64,000 nt of DNA from the NCBI GenBank assembly GCA_958295665.1, contig OY282558.1, positions 28,851,045 to 28,915,044 on the forward strand. The letters are read 5' to 3'. The position numbers were made by a program, and so were the translations under genes. This document shows, one piece after another, positions 61,101-64,000 of the stretch (positions within the stretch are counted from its first letter, which is position 1; each line of letters starts with the position of its first letter). Below the pieces are notes generated by a model. That model worked only from the letters and a program-made list of their open reading frames with translations. It ran no database searches and had not been told where the DNA came from. The DNA is from Tipula vernalis. Its lineage: Eukaryota > Arthropoda > Insecta > Diptera > Tipulidae.

Positions 61101-62661
61101 TACTCGTACATACATGGATAAAATTGTAAACGCATAAATCAAAAAAACCTCGTATTCCGCAGCAATTAAACTCCCCAAAGTCAATTTTAAATATGTATGG
61201 TTACAATCTTAACCCTGTGTCAGAAAATATTCTAATCACTCCCAAATGCCATTTAAATACATATATTCACATCATAAATAATTTTTCTTCGTTTTCATTC
61301 ACCACATTTTGGATTTTGTGCGTATCATAATGATACCCAAATTAAGTCACCACATCGAATGGCACCAATTCCACAATAATCCCTTTTATGTATATAATAT
61401 ATTTGGATGGGGTATATGAGCATCCTTAAATATTATTATTTCTGGTCTAATTGTTCCCTGGAAACCTATTTTCGTATATTTTTCAAAGAGGTCATATTTG
61501 TTGTCTATAATAGGTATACGACAATGTGTTTCGCATTCGTAGACGACACACAATGTTCAAAATAGGAAAATACAGGAAAATTTATTTATAAAATGAAAAT
61601 TTAAAAGGATATATAGTATACAAGCATATACAATTTATACATACATTTTGTAGACGAGTACAAATTCGAAAAATATACGGAGACATGGTAAAGGATCAAA
61701 AAGGAAATATGAAAATTGTTACACACAACTTTCCTTTACACAGGAAAATTCATTTGATTTTCATGTTTTTGTATTCTTCTGTAAATTACCGCATTGCGTA
61801 TAGGAATTCCTTTTGTCCTATATATAAATATAAACTAATATAGATAAATGTACGTACTATAAGTAAGGACATACGGATGGGTTAGAATAAAATGAGTTTA
61901 TCGATTTTATATCTGTTAAACAAATTTTAAACCCACACCCGATATTATCCTGTCAGCTTAAGTCATCATAACCTTATAATCCTTTCGTTCAAAAAATATA
62001 TTTCATTATAACAAGTCTATTCACTTTTGAAGCACTTTAATCCAGTTCACAAAAATGTCAACATAAAATGCCATCACACATCATAAAAATTAAACACTAC
62101 TTTACGGAAAAATGGAATAATAAAACGCGACATTTTTCCGAATGACCACTAAACTTTTTTGTTGTTCTATTTGGAGCACACAAAATAATATCCTTTTCAT
62201 TATGATCAAAAAGGGTTATTTATATGTGTACGGAAAATGTTAAGGGTAAGTGAAAAATGCAGGCGGATTATATTAAATTTTATTATTTTTCAGCACACCA
62301 GTGAATACTATATATATATATCAATACGAAATTTGAAAATATAGGGGAGCCGAAATGATGTGTTAGATTATGTTTAATAATTGAAATTAGAATTAGAAGA
62401 TTAATCTGTGATTTGTAACAAAACAAAAAAACTTAAATTCTTACTTACTTGGGTATCGTCTGTTGTGAATAAAGAATCAAACGCAAACATTTTTGGTGCG
62501 GCCACCATTGGGCCGCGTTCTTGTGTTGTTCCTCCAGGAGACGGTGCAGAAATTGATGAAGGGTCGCTTAGTGTTACTTGTCTTTTTTTTTTGTCGATCG
62601 ACAAATAGCTTGCTACAGTGGTGTCAGGCGGATCATCCGATACTCGTAGCATCACTTTCAC
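39590..62661 (-). CDS. KIF26/VAB-8-type kinesin-like protein (Drosophila CG14535-like), 5' end outside window
   Basis: Nine minus-strand exons (62661-62449, 53986-53893, 51453-51247, 42651-42457, 42395-42175, 42098-41693, 41657-40478, 40421-40236, 40169-39590) join in frame into 1093 codons plus TAA at 39592-39590. Residues below count from the first visible one. The kinesin motor fold opens with VKVMLRVSDD, then FAFDSLFT, P-loop GYPGAGQT (98-105, Gln where catalytic Lys is expected), switch II LIDLGG (246-251), and a tail of LSGIGNTFLSIL, LTPLLKDCL and TDALTTIQLASRIHRMRRRK. After the motor comes DTVIYMGPRDDQTDGEHPP, a signature of the KIF26 subfamily, then a long Ser-rich low-complexity tail. 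Family members bind microtubules without normal motility and act in axon and cell guidance signalling. Introns range from about 35 bp to 8.6 kb and carry transposon remnants and a nested pseudogene. Confidence 0.93.
40236..40421 (-). CDS. Kinesin (KIF26-like) exon: tail
   Basis: Encodes HQFDQLARLREIFTSQLAMA, EVTPAYKIGDAGSVY and SEPPYRPPSPT. Splits an Arg codon at each end. Confidence 0.92.
40478..41657 (-). CDS. Kinesin (KIF26-like) exon: long Ser/Thr-rich tail
   Basis: 1180 nt of open frame, rich in Ser, Pro, Thr and Gln, with repeated WIDGP motifs (EEKWIDGPRVSRAKVAEARH and CETWIDGP), a KKTMIRQWVENQ stretch, and QMMDCGLQVTEEEIARTMG near the end. Probably disordered regulatory tail with short conserved binding motifs. 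Confidence 0.92.
41693..42098 (-). CDS. Kinesin (KIF26-like) exon: motor C-terminus and KIF26 signature
   Basis: Starts THTDALTTIQLASRIHRMRR, the last motor helix, and continues with DTVIYMGPRDDQTDGEHPP and a basic KRKLFLPLGLY end. The following intron is only 35 bp with the GTATGT donor at 41692, or 44 bp if the weaker donor GTTTAT at about 41701 is used; both keep the frame. Confidence 0.88.
42175..42395 (-). CDS. Kinesin (KIF26-like) exon: switch II
   Basis: Encodes GGRSRLHLIDLGGCANRSGG (switch II as DLGG rather than the usual DLAG), then SGIGNTFLSILSGQRHPP, HPLTPLLKDCLAPL and CHVAVIAHVLHSQ. Ends in phase 0 at a CAG|GTAACT donor. Confidence 0.93.
42457..42651 (-). CDS. Kinesin (KIF26-like) exon: central motor
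   Basis: Encodes SDDSPGVYLRDDFLGGPTEL, then RAALFLDAALAGR and FIFTLHVYQYSLAGRGG. It begins with two bases of a split Glu codon and ends with one base of a split Val codon. Confidence 0.92.
42652..44499. other. Kinesin intron 3, 3' part
   Basis: AT-rich intron DNA. No exon or element recognised; frames at 42821-43241 look random. Confidence 0.4.
44500..45480 (+). mobile_element. Penelope-like retroelement remnant (reverse transcriptase)
   Basis: Plus-strand reading in shifting frames gives IIDKDGCPLRPIVSYLGSAL (44567-44635; Penelope RT block after PKIHK), CFKQVFGSPMG (44951-44983), IEIEVLKIFSVKPIFFFRYV (45012-45069; the motif before the catalytic DD, here followed by a stop), and YEIENGGRLVFLEDLVIRNE (45145-45205). 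Order and spacing fit Penelope-type RT. Frameshifts and stops make it non-functional. It lies antisense in a kinesin intron. Confidence 0.8.
45560..45800 (+). repeat. Dispersed repeat R-C, copy 2
   Basis: Second copy of the repeat at 34060-34330, starting about 80 bp after the Penelope remnant. Confidence 0.6.
45801..47639. other. Kinesin intron 3, middle part
   Basis: AT-rich DNA; nothing recognised. Confidence 0.35.
47640..48990 (+). mobile_element. 3' half of a non-LTR retrotransposon (RT end, RNase H, Cys tail), LOA/R1-like
   Basis: Plus-strand frames give RPMVTYASVVWWPKIEQKA and LLGLTPLHLHIKK (RT thumb), ATVFQAEVHAIELCARIG, IVSDSQSALKALRSC and ITLMWVPGHTGIEGNEATDG (RNase H), then LLTRFLTGHALLRYHLKK and CRFCDLEAESAEHVLCHC (Cys/His tail). 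It is 5'-truncated near 47640, has several frameshifts, and ends near 48990 in an AATAATAATA tail. A relative is at 58860-59200. Confidence 0.88.
48991..51246. other. Kinesin intron 3, 5' part
   Basis: Very AT-rich; poly-A and poly-T tracts. Nothing recognised. Confidence 0.35.
51247..51453 (-). CDS. Kinesin (KIF26-like) exon: end of P-loop and central motor
   Basis: Begins GQTKTIFGS, completing a P-loop in which Gln occupies the Lys position, and continues with AIPCAISWLYKGINEKR and RFSVRVSALGVNATKPGS. Acceptor TTCTAG, donor GTAAGT. Confidence 0.92.
51454..53892. other. Kinesin intron 2
   Basis: Contains a (TC)n microsatellite at 51859-51881 and otherwise unrecognised AT-rich sequence. Confidence 0.4.
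53893..53986 (-). CDS. Kinesin (KIF26-like) exon: P-loop
   Basis: Phase 0 start (ACG), one leftover base at the end. It encodes TDVCSSALSEVIPAVLEGSD then GCLLTLGYPGA and splits the P-loop between Ala and Gly. Confidence 0.92.
53987..57266. other. Kinesin intron 1, 3' part
   Basis: AT-rich intron sequence; no exon or element recognised. Confidence 0.35.
57267..57871 (-). pseudogene. Broken DUF1397-like secreted protein gene, copy 3, nested in kinesin intron 1
   Basis: The first exon (57871-57817) encodes MFIYLLVLICLVSITIES, a good secretion signal, with a phase-1 GTAAGT donor as in the gene at 9319-10348. The second exon starts after TTTTTAG at 57759 but runs into TGA after 16 codons. Family-like sequence resumes in other frames: IPFGQFKIEVQGFCANTTGI (with C-x8-C), then SSDCDGKFNAKLNILLMGWN, EITCANKATSYLEIIKEDSG and ACYADNSKFKEC (C-x17-C-x9-C). 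A final segment after a TTTTAG acceptor-like site (88 nt, same phase as paralogues) ends MLKCD and TGA at 57269-57267, but no matching donor is seen. At least two frameshifts plus the lost donor suggest a pseudogene; assembly errors are an alternative. It has the same orientation as the host kinesin gene. Confidence 0.72.
57872..58859. other. Kinesin intron 1, middle; G-run and unidentified GC-richer segment
   Basis: Includes a run of G at about 58480-58490 and a frame at 58458-58706 of average composition without recognised motif. It may be non-coding sequence of an adjoining retrotransposon fragment. Confidence 0.3.
58860..59200 (+). mobile_element. Internally deleted relative of the non-LTR element at 47640-48990
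   Basis: 58948-59020 matches about 48144-48220 of the larger copy (ACGGGAGTGG, CCCTCTCG, AGTCCTTGG/AGG, ATGCYACCGT), and 59026-59190 matches about 48815-48980 (CATCTAGGAGG, GAGCCCAGATAG-like, GACGGATAATTAAG, AGGGTCCAGCACAAT). The 600-bp RNase H region between them is missing. Confidence 0.8.
59190..59930 (-). mobile_element. Jockey-like reverse transcriptase N-terminal remnant
   Basis: The minus-strand frame 59547-59158 contains FTEQKVRDGLLNLNFKKGAG and HDGIPAVLTNHCAKSL, the typical start of a Jockey-clade RT (V-x-x-x-L-x-x-L-x-x-x-K-G-x-G-x-D-G-I-P). Upstream on the same strand, in other frames, are SLNEFSNVAI-like and RRNKFHSLYRRYG pieces and WSFIN/NRKRK-like sequence of the linker. Frameshifted and truncated. 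It is tail to tail with the preceding fragment. Confidence 0.75.
59931..62448. other. Kinesin intron 1, 5' part
   Basis: AT-rich, nothing recognised. Confidence 0.35.
62449..62661 (-). CDS. Kinesin (KIF26-like) exon: start of motor domain
   Basis: Acceptor TTTTTAG before 62661, donor GTAAGT after 62449, 71 codons, phase 0 at both ends. Contains strand beta-1 (VKVMLRVSDD), a basic KKKKRQ-type insert, a Ser/Pro-rich loop, and FAFDSLFTTDDTQ. The preceding exon must end in phase 0 and was not found up to 64000. Confidence 0.9.
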
Positions 62662-64000
62662 CTAAAAATAAAAAAAAATAACGGTTTAGTATCCAATCCG
62701 GAATTTTTTTTGGCAGTCGGATAAACTGCTGCAATATATTCCAATAGATTTTTCAAAGAGACAGTGGACGCACACATATTCTGATCTTAGAAAAGGTACC
62801 CCCAAAATTATATTAACCAAAAATTGGAATTTTGGAAGTTTTTATTTATTCCATATATATTTTGTACATAGTCTATGTATTCCGTAGAATCCTAACCGCT
62901 TCGGGCGAAATAAAAAAAATATATAATTTTCTCGAAATTTTTTCAAATGTATCATTTTATTTTATATACATTTACATCCTCCATTCACAACCTTCCTTCC
63001 ACTCTACTAAAATAAAATATAAATTGTATGTACATAGTATCACAGAGAAATAAATAGACATGAATCCTGAAACGGAAAGTGGAAAATTATTGTAAAATTC
63101 CTTAAGGCAAATATTGTTGAAAGTAATAATAAGAGACCGAAGACGAATACAATAAGAAGACAAAATTGAATGCCAGATTGGGTTGAGGTCAGCTTATAAT
63201 AGATACTTTTTGGTATCTTTATGAACAAAGATTTTTCTTTTGACCGCAAATTGGTATATGCTTACATAAATTTAAGTTTGTTAGTAAATTTCACGCTCTT
63301 TTAAAGAGAATGCCTTTCGGACATTTTCTCTATTATATAAAATTAAGTGGGCAAAATCTTTATATACAAAAATTCATTTTCATCCCTTAACATACAACCC
63401 CTAAATATCATGTTCTGTCATACAGTATGTATACGTATATTCATTTTCGAATGTACCTATACTTATTTATGAAAGAATGTAAAGTTGAATTTAAGTTTAG
63501 ATAATTAAAAAATGATAACGAAAATTATAATAAAAACAATAAATAAATAATAAAATTAACCCACCCTTGATTCTAACCCCGAATCCAACCAAATTAGGTA
63601 GAAACACAGGTAAATAATAGGTACATAAAAAACACAACAAATAATGTATTTTTAACTGAAATGGCGTGATTTAGGCAATTATATGATGTTGTTACTTCCA
63701 TTTCACATTATTACGACGAATATTACGCAAAATGCAGACGATTTTGAACAATTAGCCTGTTTGTTTTTAATACTGTATGTATTTATAACAGCGGGGTTAA
63801 GTTATTTATAGTCAAATCGTTCCAAGTTCCTATGGTGTTTTATGTAGTCCTCAGGTATAGTGTAGGTGTAGTAGATAAAAAGGTTCTACAGCATATATAT
63901 TGTATATATAAGTTTTATATATAATTTATGTAATTTTTATAAAATAAGATGCTTATCTTACATTCGGTTAGTTTGTTTTGTATTTTGTTATGTTGGAGGG
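62662..64000. other. Kinesin intron upstream of the first visible exon
   Basis: No further kinesin exon ending in phase 0 with a convincing donor was found, so the 5' exon(s) and promoter are taken to lie beyond 64000. Confidence 0.4.

Noticed and set aside
62662..64000. Search for the missing 5' kinesin exon
   Set aside because: No open segment ending in phase 0 at a good donor with kinesin-like sequence was found.
1..64000. tRNA or rRNA genes, CRISPR arrays, operon-type promoters
   Set aside because: No tRNA T-loop/A-box pair or rRNA-like stretch was noticed, and the spliced genes show this is eukaryotic DNA, so bacterial features do not apply.

Overview
This window looks like dipteran (higher fly, Schizophora-like) genomic DNA. 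It is very AT-rich, with short GT-AG introns, many microsatellites and many decayed transposable elements. The one large conserved gene is an invertebrate kinesin of the KIF26/VAB-8 type (Drosophila CG14535-like). There are no prokaryotic features. All gene models were assembled by reading splice sites and reading-frame continuity by eye; no alignment was run.

Layout. 1-543 is the 3' end of a small secreted cysteine-rich protein gene (+ strand). 9319-10348 is a complete paralogue (- strand, three exons, about 200 aa). 57267-57871 is a third, broken copy (- strand) lying inside an intron of the kinesin gene. Their cysteine spacing matches my recollection of the insect 27-kDa hemolymph glycoprotein family (DUF1397). 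39590-62661 holds nine exons of the KIF26-like kinesin (- strand), coding for 1093 residues from just inside the motor domain to the stop; its first exon(s) lie beyond the right edge. The motor is degenerate: the P-loop lysine is replaced by Gln and switch II reads DLGG, as expected for this non-motile, probably ATPase-inactive family.

Most of the rest is mobile DNA: a mariner with both TIRs and TA target duplication (37051-38338), a second mariner fragment (24485-24800), a Helitron Rep/helicase remnant (23553-24475), a Tc1-like remnant (31340-31976), Penelope-like RT remnants in a kinesin intron (44500-45480), and several non-LTR retrotransposon remnants (3760-3975, 14345-14960, 16640-16990, 47640-48990, 58860-59200, 59190-59930). 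Two related elements of 3.59 and 3.75 kb (17456-21041 and 25594-29343) each lie between perfect 21-bp direct repeats and share a (GATT)n end. The second is inserted at the turning point of an inverted/direct array of a 169-bp repeat.

The most unusual signal is three long near-perfect inverted repeats (1874-2257, 10855-11304, 30593-31058). Both arms of the second encode a canonical type III hammerhead ribozyme (GUC cleavage triplet, CUGAUGA, GAAA, matching stem III). The arms of the third encode a Penelope-type hammerhead with a very short stem III, and that hairpin sits as a roughly 514-bp insertion with a 14-bp target duplication in one copy of a dispersed repeat whose other copy (13801-14320) preserves the empty site.
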